From positions 359,029-423,028 of the forward strand of contig LLEY01000044.1 in NCBI GenBank assembly GCA_001414485.1: 64,000 bases of DNA, in the 5' to 3' direction. A program made the translations under genes and the position numbers. The notes under the pieces were generated by a model that was not told where the DNA came from, searched no databases, and saw only the letters and a list, made by a program, of their open reading frames with translations. The stretch comes from Calycina herbarum. Lineage: Eukaryota > Ascomycota > Leotiomycetes > Helotiales > Pezizellaceae. How positions within the stretch are numbered: position 1 is the first letter of the stretch; each line of letters starts with the position of its first letter. Of the stretch, positions 34,201 through 45,671 are shown in pieces.

Positions 34201-34719
34201 GCCCTCACTGGAAGCGACACAATACCTAAAGGCTCCGCAGCTGAATTCTGGGTATGTATATCACAATCCCCTACCATCAATATTCTAACAATCGTAGACT
34301 ACCTTTGTCAATATCCCAGAACAAGAACAACCACTAAAGGCCTCTATCGAAAATGTAATGCAGCATCTCGGCCCCATGCTCGCCCAAGCATTAATGTACA
34401 ACATCGGAGGACATGCAGCGCGAAGTGAAGTCGATAAGCTCGCCGATCCCCTCAAGAAATTGATTTTCCGACAAGCTCATGCGAAGAAGTGGTTTGAAGC
34501 TGCACTTACGGCGGAGAACTTTCCGAGTGATAAGGTTACTGCTAGTGATAAAAAGGTCTTTTTGCAGAAGATATTGAAGTATGATACCTCCTTTTCTCAC
34601 TTATTTTTGGTTAAGCCAGCTAATGTAATTGCAGCCTGAGAGGTGCTAGGGGCACCAATCTTGTGGTGAGGGACTTTTGGTTGGCTTGTAGGGGCACGAA
34701 TTTTGCTTATACTTCGTGA
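31214..34719 (+). CDS. importin-13/transportin-SR-like karyopherin beta
   Basis: Eight exons: 31214-31264, 31410-31591, 31639-31980, 32037-32166, 32248-34018, 34067-34251, 34298-34578, 34635-34719; 1008 aa. An all-helical HEAT-repeat protein. The N-terminal importin-beta region includes LYSPGSPEKVARTQEILQQLQ, GWQLADNLANHPNEQVRFFAA, TFIVKLNT. A central AWVSYAHRAFIDD block and C-terminal LRGARGTNLVVRDFWLACRGTN are typical of the importin 13 (yeast Kap122-like) branch. The third intron uses a GTTGAG donor but has a perfect AACTGAC branch point and restores frame (MKQHKF). Role: Ran-GTP dependent nuclear transport. Cargo unknown; the transportin-SR branch is the main alternative. Confidence 0.88.
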
Positions 34720-35570
34720 GGTTATGAGGTTATATGGGTACGGGGGTACGAGTTTATGAGATACCACTTTATATGAACATACTAGGCTGAGTTGGGGTGG
34801 TCGTCTTCTAGGAAAGTTGTGAGGCGTGGATTGGAGATTCATGGAGGTTTGGCGAGGTATTGTTGGGTTGGTTGATGAGAATGTGTGAGATGAAGAAGAG
34901 AATCAAATGACGAGATCCCGAATAAGAGATTCAGGCTTTGCTACAGGTACACCAGAAATTTTACATCCCACCTCTGTTTACACTCATTTCTTTGTTTCCA
35001 ACAATCTGACACTTCAGCGGAGAGACCCGCCGGAGAAATTTAGGAGGTATTCGGACTTTTGGGGCTCCCTGGTGAACGAATCACAACGCTTGATTTTGTT
35101 ACAATTGTTCGGGGAAGCTCTTTGGTGCTCCCAACTCGCTGTCAAGCAAATGAAAATGGCGTCTGTTATTCATGCTCATCCTTGAAATACAAATTGGGAC
35201 AGGAATAGCCCTGCGAGAAAAGTCTCCAATCCTAGTCACGTGAAGCCCGATAACGAGCTTCATGTCCAGGAAAACCTGTTGGAATCTCTTTGTACAGAAG
35301 CAAGCAAATTCGATAGCTTCCCCTTCACTTGCAAGAAATACAACTGGCTGGCGTGCCTCATTCTTGCTTCCATTATATGCGCGACTGCATCATTGTCCAT
35401 TGATCGAATTGCCCAATCTAATCACAACCTCGTGGGGTCTACCAGCAACCATCCCCAGCACTTTAGCCAACAACTTATACCCCCGGACTTTCTCGCCGCA
35501 AACCACGATACATAATCGAAATCTGGCTCTTTGTTTTTGTTTGTTTTTGGAACAGGATGTTGAGGCCAAG
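34720..35570. other. intergenic region upstream of SLP1
   Basis: No gene recognised. The frame of the SLP1 first exon stays open to 35262, but that stretch is unlike protein of this family. A TTGGAACAG acceptor-like site before 35556 may end a 5' UTR intron. Confidence 0.35.
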
Positions 35571-38500
35571 ATGCAACTTGCCTGCGATCGATTTCCTCTG
35601 GCACCTTTGCTGCTAATCTTTGCTGTTGTTCCTCGTCAAATATCCTCGTCCTCGATAACGGCTTCCCCGAAACCGACCCCGTCGACGAACCTCACTGCCA
35701 CATGTGAATTTCGAACCATAAATTATATTACGGACTCGCTTCCTCAGCTGTGCTTTAAGTCATCATGGAGTGCGGATGGTACCTCGACGAGAGTTGTCGC
35801 CGCGGAGACGGTGGGCGGTGAAGGAATGGTTATGGAGGCTGTTGTGACTCCAGCTTCGAATGCGACGAAGGGGGCAGGAGAGGAGAGGGCCCAGAATGGG
35901 ACAGAAGATGGACCTGTTAGTCAGTCCACACCGGTTCCTTCGCATACCTCTACACCAGCTTCTACGGAAACAGCTGTCGCCGAAGACCTCGAGGCTAGCG
36001 AATTGAATGAAGCTTCATTTCTGTCTTTTGAAGAATGGAAGAAGCAGGCGTTGGAGAAGGCCGGACAACAGAATGCGCAGATTGGTGGGCGAAAGGCGAA
36101 TCCGGCGGAGAATAAGAAGAGGGATCCGGAGAGTTTACAGAATAGTCTTGGACCATACGGAGAGGAGGGAGAAATTGATATTGATTTTGGGGTTTTCCGA
36201 GGTAGAGAGGGCCATGACGTAGCTCAGGTGGCAGATATCAAGAATTCGCAGACTCCAGAAGTCCAGCTCGAAGAGAAAACAGAGCGACGGACAGAGCATC
36301 GTAGCAAAGATGCAGGGAAGACGTGCAAGGAGAGGTTTTCATATGCTTCTTTCGATGCGGGGGCCACTGTTGTCAAGACACATCAGGGGGCCAAGAATTC
36401 CAAAGCTGTGCTGATAGAGAATAAGGATTCTTACATGCTGTCGGAATGCTCGAAGGAGAACAAGTTTATTATCATTGAACTGTCGGTATGTTTAGTCCTG
36501 CATCTCTACGTTCATACTCATGCTAACCCATATGTAGGAAGATATTTGGATTGATACTGTTGTTCTTGCAAATTACGAATTCTTTTCCAGTATGATCCGA
36601 ACTTTCCGCGTAACTGTCAGTGACCGCTATCCCCTGAAGACGGAGAAATGGAAAGATATTGGGGTTTACGAAGCACGAAACTCTCGAGATATCCAAGCTT
36701 TTTTGATAGAGAATCCTCAAATATGGGCCAGGTATATAAGGATAGAATTTCTCAGTCACTATGGAAATGAATACTACTGTCCTCTTTCACTCGTAAGGGT
36801 ACACGGAACTCGAATGTTGGAAAGTTGGAAAGAATCAGAGTCTATAGGAGAGGATGATGACGCCGAAGAAGATGACCCTGAAGTAGAGTTTGTGCCCGAA
36901 GCTGTGGCTAAGGTTGTTGAGGAAGAGGAGAGACGGAATGCAGAGATGAGAGCTGCCGTCGTGGAAATGGTCCAGAATGCCCAGGCCACTGCTATTGCGA
37001 AATCTGATGCCGAAGAAAAGGCTCTTTTAGAAAATGGTACTTCGCCGTGGATCAAGTACAGCTTTCCAATCGCAAACTCGACCAACACACCTATTATGGA
37101 CGAAATATGCCTCCCAGAACAAGCGCCCATTCAAGAACCACCGTCTCAAACGTCGCAGGCTTTGAGAACTGCCACACCTGAACCATCTACCGCTGACAGG
37201 AGTATTACCATGGACGCCAGTATATCATCTGAGAGATCGGCTGCTATAGAGTCTGGTTCAGACAAAACCTCAACGACGAAAGTTCCACCTCCCGTCACTT
37301 CGATTGACTCTCATATGAACAGTACTGCATCGTCTTCCGACACTGTTGTTGTGCCTTCATCGCAGCAAGTAACCACACAACCAAGCAAAACACAAATTGC
37401 CACTTCCACACACAAGAATAAGACTTCGAGTACCTCGTCGTCATCTTCTTCCTTGCCAACACAACAGGAGAGTTTCTTCAAGGCAGTCTCGAGACGTCTG
37501 CAATTGCTAGAAACTAACTCCACGCTCTCGCTCAAATATATCGAGGAGCAATCCAAGATCTTGAGGGAGGCTTTCGCTAAAGTGGAGAAGAAACAAACTC
37601 AGAAATCGACAACATTTCTTGATACCCTTAATAATACTGTACTTGCTGAATTACGGGGATTCAGGCAGCAATACGATGAAATCTGGCAGTCGACTATCAT
37701 TTCTCTTGAGAGTCAAAAGGAAGAATCTCGGCGGGAGATATTTGCTATCAGCGCCAGGCTCAATATCTTAGCAGATGAGGTCGTTTTTCAAAAGAGAATG
37801 TCGATAGTGCAGTCAGTTCTACTGCTACTTTGCCTAGGCCTCGTGATATTTTCTCGTGTCTCTGCCAGCGGACAAGTGGAGATACCCCATTTTTCAAGCA
37901 GATTTCTACGAAATATATCCTCCGAGAGTCCCATTCAAAGTCCAGCATTCAGTCCCCAATTCCACAGGATGGATTCAATAAGAAGTCAAGAATCCTGGGG
38001 TCGTCCCGGCCACAGCAGACCCCAATCCGGCGATTTCGGGATTTCAAGATCAAGAAGCAGAGATGGAGCCCAGACACCAGTTTCCTCCTACTCACGCTCA
38101 GACTACGACTTCACACCCCCATCCGCGGAGGACCCCCTCATCGAAAGCACCGAATTCTCACCCGAGCCCCGACCAGAACACCTTGAGCCACCTCGTCCTC
38201 AATCTTATAGACGACGATCCAACTCCGCGTCTGGACAAGAAAGTCCAGGTCTCGTATCTTCCACCCAAACTTCTCCTGATAAACGTAAGAGGAAAACTTC
38301 TATTCGGCGGGTTGCTAGTCCACCTCCTACGGATACTGATCGGGCTACTACTTCATCTCGGGATGCAACACCCGGTCTTCTTGATCTTGGCTACGTAAAC
38401 CATTCACAAATCGGTCTCGCACTCGGCTCACCTGCTTTGGAAATTCCGGAACCAGTGGATGCCGATGAAAAAGAGGATGGGGAACAAACAAACAATGAAG

Positions 38501-38571
38501 CTCCTACACCCACGACTTCCTCCTTCCACATTGCGAGGAAACCACTTCCTGCTCTTCCTCAATCCGAGTAA
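35571..38571 (+). CDS. SLP1: SLP1/EMP65-type SUN-domain ER membrane protein
   Basis: Exons 35571-36485 and 36538-38571; 982 aa. The start gives a signal peptide (MQLACDRFPLAPLLLIFAVV). Residues ~25-240 are low-complexity Ser/Thr/Glu. The Sad1/UNC-like domain runs from about 255 to 405: RFSYASFDAGATVV, ENKDSYMLSEC, KFIIIELSEDIWIDTVVLANYEFFSS, FRVTVSDRYP, WARYIRIEFLSHYGNEYYCPLSLVRVHGT. An acidic segment, a Ser-rich linker and a predicted coiled coil (~615-710) precede one membrane span (about 726-748, SIVQSVLLLLCLGLVIF). The tail is Ser/Pro-rich. In yeast Slp1 acts with Emp65 in the ER to protect newly made soluble proteins. SUN domain placement mid-protein separates it from nuclear-envelope Sad1. 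Confidence 0.92.
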
Positions 38572-39469
38572 GGAGTGAGGAAGGTGGATTGAATAATGAC
38601 CCTTGTATTCTGTATCATACGGGAATACTAAAAGTATATGAATGACTGATTGATTGATTAATGATATCTTGGGCGGTTGGGCTTTTTTGGCATACCGGCG
38701 GCTCCATCCTTTCTTTTGTATACGCATGATGATTTAGCGTGGAGTTTTTCTTTCCTTTTTTTGTCTCTTGTTTATGGGGGGCATTTTATAAGGTGGTCAA
38801 TTTTGGTTATGGGTTGTGGTAATGTGTTATATGATGGGTGGGTGCTTTGCTGTCTTGTTCTGGAGTAGAGGAAGATGGAGACGTAGAGGAGATGGGGATA
38901 TTTAAATAATGAGAATTAAGATATACTATCATATGGCTTTAGAGATCTAGGGTGGCGCTGGGCTGTGAGAGATCTTGTCTTGTCCCTTGTTGATTCTTTA
39001 CTGAGAAAACTCAGAAAATGTAAGAGGTAAAATAAGAGAACCCTTTGAGTAGGGATTCCCTTACCTTTTTTTCTCGTCAAAATGACCGAATTTAGTATCT
39101 CATCCAGATTTAGGATATACACTGAGCAATTGTGGATTGGCAAAATGATGAACTGAGAAGCGAGTAGCACGCTATTCCGAACCTCACTCAACACTTCAAG
39201 GCTTTCGGCTCCCACTCCTCAAAATCAAATCGCTTCATACCCATTCTCTGTCAGCCCAGTCGTGCACAGATATAAATCTCCTCACTGGGAAGATCTATTA
39301 GACTTCATTTATAATCTACAAGTGTGGAAGGGTCATCATTTCCATGTTTTGAAGAGTATTTAAACTTCTCAAGGTTGGGTGCAGTATCTACTGCCTTTAG
39401 AAAAGTATCACCACCTCTAAGCGAAGAAAGACTTGCCGTTTTCAATTCAATACAAGCCATATCAATGTA
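38572..39469. other. intergenic region
   Basis: No gene recognised between SLP1 and the hydrolase pseudogene. Confidence 0.4.
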
Positions 39470-40474
39470 ATGGCCACCTCTCTCTCGGGCTCCTGCGATG
39501 GTCTTGCATCATTCAATTGGCCCGCAGCCAGAGAACCACTCCACACCTGGTATCGTGTATTTGGTGACCTCTCCTCGCTCCTCACTCCCCTAGTCTGCAT
39601 CCACGGCGGTCCTGGTCTCTGCCACAATTACCTTCTCAACCACCGCGCTCTCACAGACACGCACTCAATCCCAATCATTTTCTACGACTAGATCGGCTCC
39701 GTTCTCTCCACTCGTCTCCCAGAAACGGCGTCTTCTACCGATTTCCCCAATTTCTGGACGGTAGACATCTTTCACCAGCAGTTGCGTCAACTGCTTGCCC
39801 ACCTTAAGATTGAAGATCGCTATGATATCCTAGGGAGTTCTTGGGGTGGAATTCTGGGCTCACACTTTGCGCATCTTAGACCTGCTGGTTTGCGAGGATT
39901 GATTTTAGCCAATGCACCCCCGAGCAAGATGCACTCGATTGCGAATCGGGAGAAATTCCGTACGCAGCTCCCACAGGAGATGCAGGATGTATTGGATCGG
40001 ATTGAGAAGGATAACGCGTGGAGTAGTCAAGAGGCTCGCGAGTCGCGAAGTTATGACAGCGTTTGATAGGAAACATGTCTGCACCGTGTTCCCCTTTCCC
40101 GAGGATATGATGGCCAATTTTCGAGCTAATCAAGAAGATCGGACTGTGTGCGATACTATGTAAGTCACCGACTTTGATTCTCGCGAGAGCAGAAATGCTA
40201 ACAGAACAGTTCTGGGAATCCTAGTGACAACCCTTTCAAGATTGGAGGTTATATGGCTAAGTGGACTATGGAGGGTAACGCGAACAGGATTGAAGTTCCG
40301 ACATTGGTAATTAATGGTATTGGTGAGTTTGCGTCTGGAGATGCCGTGGAGCCGTTTGTAGACGAGATTCCGGATGTGAGACTTATTACGATTGAGGGCA
40401 CAACGCACTCGCTAAATCATGAGAAAAAGGAGTAGTACATGAGGATTGTGCGGGAGTTTCTGACTGCGCCTTGA
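39470..40474 (+). pseudogene. broken alpha/beta hydrolase (proline iminopeptidase-like)
   Basis: Reads as an S33-type alpha/beta hydrolase: LVCIHGGPG oxyanion block, IIFYD then a TAG (39689-39691) exactly where relatives have the Gln of DQ(x)G, nucleophile elbow GSSWGGILG (Ser intact), LRGLILANAP. Around 40030-40060 the frame must shift to reach the next conserved stretch (HVCTVFPFPEDM). A GTAAGT..CAG intron follows at about 40159-40210, then TLVINGIGEF, and the final His in TTHSLNHE. A second TAG (40433-40435) sits just before YMRIVREFL, which ends with TGA at 40472-40474. Both in-frame TAGs could be CAG-to-TAG changes. It is not expected to give a working enzyme. Confidence 0.82.
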
Positions 40475-41169
40475 ACCTTATAAGACTACAATATCCAAAT
40501 TATTATCTACACCTTTACTGCATCTCCCGTATCTTGGGAGTTGTTAACTTTTTATATGGAAATAGGAAGAGCTGCTCCAATGTTCCATGAAACTAAGATA
40601 CTGCCTACTAGTTGGCCTCAGAGTATAGTATATATTAAGTGTTAAGTGTAGGATATCGCCAGTGAGATCAGGAGCGAATCAATCAGAGCATTAACAGGTG
40701 CTGAGTTAAATAGTAAAGTACCCCGGCCAACTCGCAAGACGAGTTGAAAGGGAACTTTAAAATAACAGAATTAATTCGACTTTTACTTAATTATATGATT
40801 GATCGAATTTTTAATTCGCTTCACTTAATAGAAACCTAATATATAAAAACACTAAAGTCAACTAGTAGCTAAGATATAATAAAAATTGAATATGAGAGGA
40901 TATACTTAGAAGTTGCACCCAATATCGCCAAGTCTCTACACGCAATGTTGAATAAGCGAATACAAGATGTGAGCAAAAAGAGTTAAAGCTCAAGCTTGAT
41001 TCGTAATTTGGGTCAGAGTCTACAGACTGCGCGAAATGCATTGATGATTTGAAGCGGCACTTTCCCACAAGCGCCACCTTAGAACTTGCTAGGTAACAAT
41101 TGATCCCCATATTATTTGCTATAAAACCCACAACTTTAAGTACTTCCAACCACAAGAGGAAATTGAGGA
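40475..41169. other. intergenic, partly AT-rich
   Basis: AT-rich from about 40750 to 40880. A 44-nt hairpin (40715-40758) has AAAGTaCCCcgg..CAACTCG and its inverted partner CGAGTTG..GGGaACTTT. No gene seen. Possibly a transposon scrap. Confidence 0.4.
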
Positions 41170-42048
41170 TCACCCAGGAACAAACCGTCTACTTTCGGCA
41201 AGTTTATTTCCTCTTAGCCCCGGATGCTTCGTCTTCTTCAATCCTTCATAGAGCGCCCATGCCGCAATAGTCTTCGAATCTCTAACCCCGAATTTCCACA
41301 AGTCCTCATATTTGATCATACCATGCATGGACTTTTTCCCTTCAGGCGTCTTGAAGGGTTCCAATTTTCTCCTGAGGTCATCCATTATGTTTCTCTCCAC
41401 GACAAATTCCCAAAGAAATATAGTGATCGTCTCGTCAGTACTGTCGGGACTTGAGTACATCGCTTCTCTTGGCACCTCCCTCGGTTTCTCGTCTCGAGAC
41501 TTGTCCGATGCTAGGGCCGTAAGGTTGATTAACTCGCCTGGCCGAACTCCCAATTGCATCTTCTCTCTGACTTCTTTTGCTGCCGCGCCAGCAAGATCCC
41601 CCTCATCATCAACTATGCCCCCAGGGATCCCACCATATTGGAGATGACCAGCGGGTATGCGTGGCTGTTTTGTGACAATCACCCAACGTTCGTTCTTCGA
41701 ATCAGAAGGCCGGAGGATAATAAGAATCGCCACAGATGCCCCTTTTAGCAACACGATTCCGGGAAGTTTGTCTCCACTCTCGTTCCAAATATCGGCCGCC
41801 ATTTTGAGGAAGCCAATTCTTGTTGGAGTCCATCGGTCTAGAGATTGTATAGTGATTGAGCGTAGGGAAAAGAAGCTATCTTTGAAGGGGTGACTCTCCG
41901 TGGCTTGGAGCTCTAGTGAGGCTTGCAAATTTGTTGTCCAGTTGACGAAAGGGACGAAAGTTAAGAGTTCTTGTTCCGTTAAGTCCAGATGATCCATGAC
42001 CTTGACTTGAAACGGCGGCGAGAGGAGGTTGCATTGAAATTCCAACAT
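41170..42048 (-). CDS. Nudix-domain protein with degenerate Nudix box
   Basis: 292 aa, single exon. The sequence resembles ADP-sugar diphosphatase-type Nudix proteins (plant NUDX14-like): a beta-rich N-terminal region, then GIVLLKGASVAILIIL, a Q-P-R-I-PAGHLQYGGIPGG lead-in and the Nudix box. Against the consensus G-x5-E-x7-R-E-U-x-E-E-x-G-U, the box reads GGIVDDE..., then KEVREKMQL: the first Glu and two others are present, but the last catalytic-site Glu is Lys, Arg is Lys and Gly is Gln. So metal binding may be weakened. Substrate unknown. It lies in the accessory block beside the pseudogene and NLR-like gene. Confidence 0.75.
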   Translation of the reverse strand: MLEFQCNLLSPPFQVKVMDHLDLTEQELLTFVPFVNWTTNLQASLELQATESHPFKDSFFSLRSITIQSLDRWTPTRIGFLKMAADIWNESGDKLPGIVLLKGASVAILIILRPSDSKNERWVIVTKQPRIPAGHLQYGGIPGGIVDDEGDLAGAAAKEVREKMQLGVRPGELINLTALASDKSRDEKPREVPREAMYSSPDSTDETITIFLWEFVVERNIMDDLRRKLEPFKTPEGKKSMHGMIKYEDLWKFGVRDSKTIAAWALYEGLKKTKHPGLRGNKLAESRRFVPG

Positions 42049-42421
42049 TATTTGTGCTGCTTGAAGTTTTCAAAAGCCCTCTGGGAAGGTTGCAGCATGG
42101 TTATCTACTTATATATGGGTTGGTGGAGAAGAGCCCGTAGATGAATCCTCCTCTGGCTTAAGCGAGGTGTGAGTGCTGGAAATAGGTTTCACCACACCGC
42201 CTTTATTCTGCCACCAGTAGTTTCTTTCCTTATACGTATTTCCAAAACAAAAGACTTATCCAGCTGCTTCGTAATTCAGCCTGTTAACAACCCTGTATTA
42301 CCTGCATGTTGGTTCCAACATTCTCGCATGCACATCCAACTTCAAAAGTAAAAGATAAGATAAGAAGGAGTAACCAATTTCTAACATTGAACTTACTCAT
42401 AACTACTGATCTTGAATTCCG
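42049..42421. promoter_or_regulatory. divergent upstream region of Nudix and NACHT genes
   Basis: 373 bp between divergent start codons. No motif recognised with confidence. Confidence 0.35.
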
Positions 42422-45400
42422 ATGGATCCTCTCACAGCCCTGTCACTTGCCGGGACTGTTGTACAGTTCGTCGACTTTGCCGCGAAACTATTCTCCGAAG
42501 GTCGAGAACTGTACAAATCAAGCACAGGAAATCTTGCTGTTAATGAAGAACTGGAGTTGATCACATCAGCATTTGGGTCTGTGTTAAAGAAGCTCAAAAC
42601 TGCCGACGAGATCGCTACTGGATCCTCGGCAGTGAAGGATGAGCGCCAAGTCAGGGTTGAAAGGATACGGAGAGAGGCAGAACAGATCGCGAGTGAGCTC
42701 ATTAAGCTTCTAGACACGTTGAAAATCCAGAGTAAAAATGACAATCACCGAGTCTGGCAGAGTGCCAAGCAGGCCATCAAAAGTACCCGTTCAAAAGGAG
42801 AGATAGCAAAACTTGAGGAACGTCTCGAGCGATTTCAAAAGGCAGTGAACACCGAGTTCATTATCGACATACGGTAGGTAGTGCAGTTCAAAGTTATACT
42901 AGACGTTTAACAATACATCAACTAACGCAACTGTCGCTAGTGAGAGTATTGATGGGTCAATGGTGCAATCGAGTTCGCAATTCCGCTGTCTTGATCAACA
43001 ATCTCAAATGATCATGAAACAGCTCCTGGATAGCACGAGAAAAATTGACCGTTCCGTCGAAGTCTCCCAGCAAATTAGCGAGAAGGTTGATGCGCTATTG
43101 CAGGTCGCCCGGCGTGTTGATTTTCCTACAACGACCGTCGCGACAGTTGACAGAGAAGAGGATAACCAGACATGGAAGCTGCTAGGGGCCGTGTTACGCA
43201 ATCCAGCATCAGTTTTTAGTGCTAGTCAATCTTCGAGTAATACTAAGAGACCTTTGAATGGCCCCTCGACGTTGTTGGACCTTTTCGACGTGCCTCCCGA
43301 CCGAGAAAATATTCTCCGCGGCAAAGTCGCTAAGAAGGTAATTCGGAGCTTAGCTTACCCGGCAATGAACCATCGTTTTGAGGCCTTGACCGGCGCCTAT
43401 CCAGAGACATTCAAGTGGGCGTTGGATGGTACGCACCAATTACAGCCCGATACCATGAGTCTTTCCCAATGGTTGAAGAGTGGAAAAGGTGTCTACTGGA
43501 TCAGTGGCAAAGCAGGCTCAGGCAAATCGACCTTAATGAAATACATACTAGACAGTGAAGTTACGCTTCAATGCCTTGAGACTTGGGAAAGCAACCGCCC
43601 CCCTCATGCCGAGGATACGTTAGGCGAATTAGGCGAGAAGAAAATACCCCTGTGCCTCGCAACCTTCTTTTTCTGGAACAGCGGACAAGTTGATCAGAAA
43701 TCTCAAAAGGGTATGCTCCGCTCCCTTCTGTTCCAGATATTTTCTAAGTATCACGATATCATTCCCATAGTGTGCGACTACTACTGGGCTACAGCGTACA
43801 AGAGACTTTTGGAAAACGAAGATGACACTGTCATTCCAGTTTGGGACTTAAGTCGCTTGATAAGTACCTTGCAGGATGTATTCCGTCAAACAACTATCCC
43901 AATACGGGTCTGTCTCTTGATTGATGGTCTTGATGAATTTGAAGCGGAGCCGGGTGACAGTGCCGAGCCCGAAGACATTGCCAAGCTCTTCAAAGACATC
44001 ACAAGTTCTGGAAATGTCAAAGCATGTGTATCCAGTAGACCATGGCCAATATTCGCAACCGCTTACCAAAGCTACCCCTTTCTACGGCTGCAGGATTTAA
44101 ACGGTCCCGACATTATCAAATATGTCGATGGTAAATTCGGCCAAAGCAATGACTACCAAGCCCTGCTGCTTCGAGAACCCAGCACGGCGCCGCAATTGAT
44201 AGAGCAGATCATAGACAAGTCACAAGGGGTATTTCTATGGGTTCGTATTGTAGTGCAGAATATCCTCCGCGGCATCACCAACGGTGACGACATATCCGAG
44301 TCCCTCCGAAGACTACGAGCCATACCTCCCGAGCTGGAGCCTCTCTATCACCACTTGCTCAACCTCATTGAGAAAGCAGACAATATGTTTTGGGCTTCAA
44401 AGGCCTTTCAGATCATTCGTGCTATGAGAGATTTCTGCTCTGACAACGCGGCGGGTCCAATTCGACGTACGAAGGGCAATACTCCTCTCTACATCTTGAT
44501 TCTGCAATTCGCGCTTGAAGGAAGGACTAAATCGTACACCAATCTCCTAGAACATAGAAATCTGACCCCAGGAACCCTGGCTAAAGCCTGTGAGAGTCCC
44601 AAAGTCCGAATCACAGCACGCTGTGCTGGCTTTCTAGAGGTTCCAAGTTTTGGAAAAGATGGTTCGTGGAGTCAAATTGAATACCTACACCGCACGTCTC
44701 GAGATTTTTTGGAGCAAAAAGATGTCTGGTCTAGATTGCTCAGAAGTACAATTCAGAGCAACTTTAATCCCAATCGAGCACTGCTTCAAGCCCAAATACT
44801 CTGGCTGACAATCTGCATTCGGAATCCTGGTTATGAACATCTTGGTTCTGAACAAAGGATGAACGACATTGTCCAGCAAGCTATGCTACACTCATACTAT
44901 ACTGCAGAAGATGTAGAGAAAGGAGATGACGTTGAAGAAGACAGCAGCCGATATGCCATTCCCTCCACAGAGTCTCTTCTAGATGAACTTGACTCCTTAA
45001 TGTGTTCCTCGAGCCGAAATCACAATAGAAAGCCAATCCACTGGACGTACGAATTCTCACACGATATTTACAGCACTCCTCTTGAGCTGCGACCAGGCCT
45101 CGAATTTGCAGGCTACACTGCGCTCTTTGGAAACACAATATACGTCGAGTCCAAGATCACAGACGCATTTGACTCGCAAACAACCGAGCTGGATCAAGCA
45201 AAATTCATAAAAGTGGCTGCATCAAGCATTCTCTATTCCCTTCTTCGCTACACACAGTACGCACCTGGAATCGATACAACAATACCACTTGCCAATCCCA
45301 AAACTGTCACCGCACTCCTCAATCTTGGTGCTGATCCGAACTATGCCGCTGGGAACACCTACATCGATGCATCCAAGTATTGGCCTCTAACCACTTGGCA

Positions 45401-45671
45401 AAATGTTCTCGACTTCGCAGCAAACCACTACGATGCGGAGAATATGGCTGCTAGCGAGTTACATTCAGCAAGGTTTACGGAGAGCTTTGTGGAGATCGTG
45501 GGTCACTTGATCACTGCTGGTGCGTGGTACGATGTGGATGAAAATGGAATGGCGCCAGAACTTTGGGGATGGGGGAGTACAGATGAACTGGTTAAGGGGT
45601 GTATTGTGCCCAACGTTTCAAAAAAGGCAGGAAAGAAATTGCTGGTGATAATTCGAGGCACGCCTAGCTAG
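42422..45671 (+). CDS. HeLo-like/NACHT STAND protein (fungal NLR-like)
   Basis: Exons 42422-42873 and 42941-45671 (intron GTAGGT..CTAG); 1060 aa. The N-terminus MDPLTALSLAGTVVQFVDFAAKL and the helical ~150 residues after it match the HeLo-like fungal STAND N-terminal domain, related to membrane-acting death domains. A NACHT NTPase follows: Walker A GKAGSGKST (about 340-348), Walker B LLIDGLDEFE (about 476-485), a sensor-like CVSSRPWP, then winged-helix and helical parts (LRRLRAIPPELEPLYHHLL, EYLHRTSRDFL). The C-terminal ~250 residues have no clear repeat array; only one ankyrin-like stretch (VTALLNLGADPN). Such proteins act in nonself recognition and heterokaryon incompatibility in other fungi; that role here is inference. 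Confidence 0.9.

Noticed and set aside
42422..45671. Operon-like or paired NLR/effector arrangement with the neighbouring hydrolase
   Set aside because: Known fungal NLR-effector pairs use other effector families and close divergent pairing; here the hydrolase is broken and the Nudix gene lies between.
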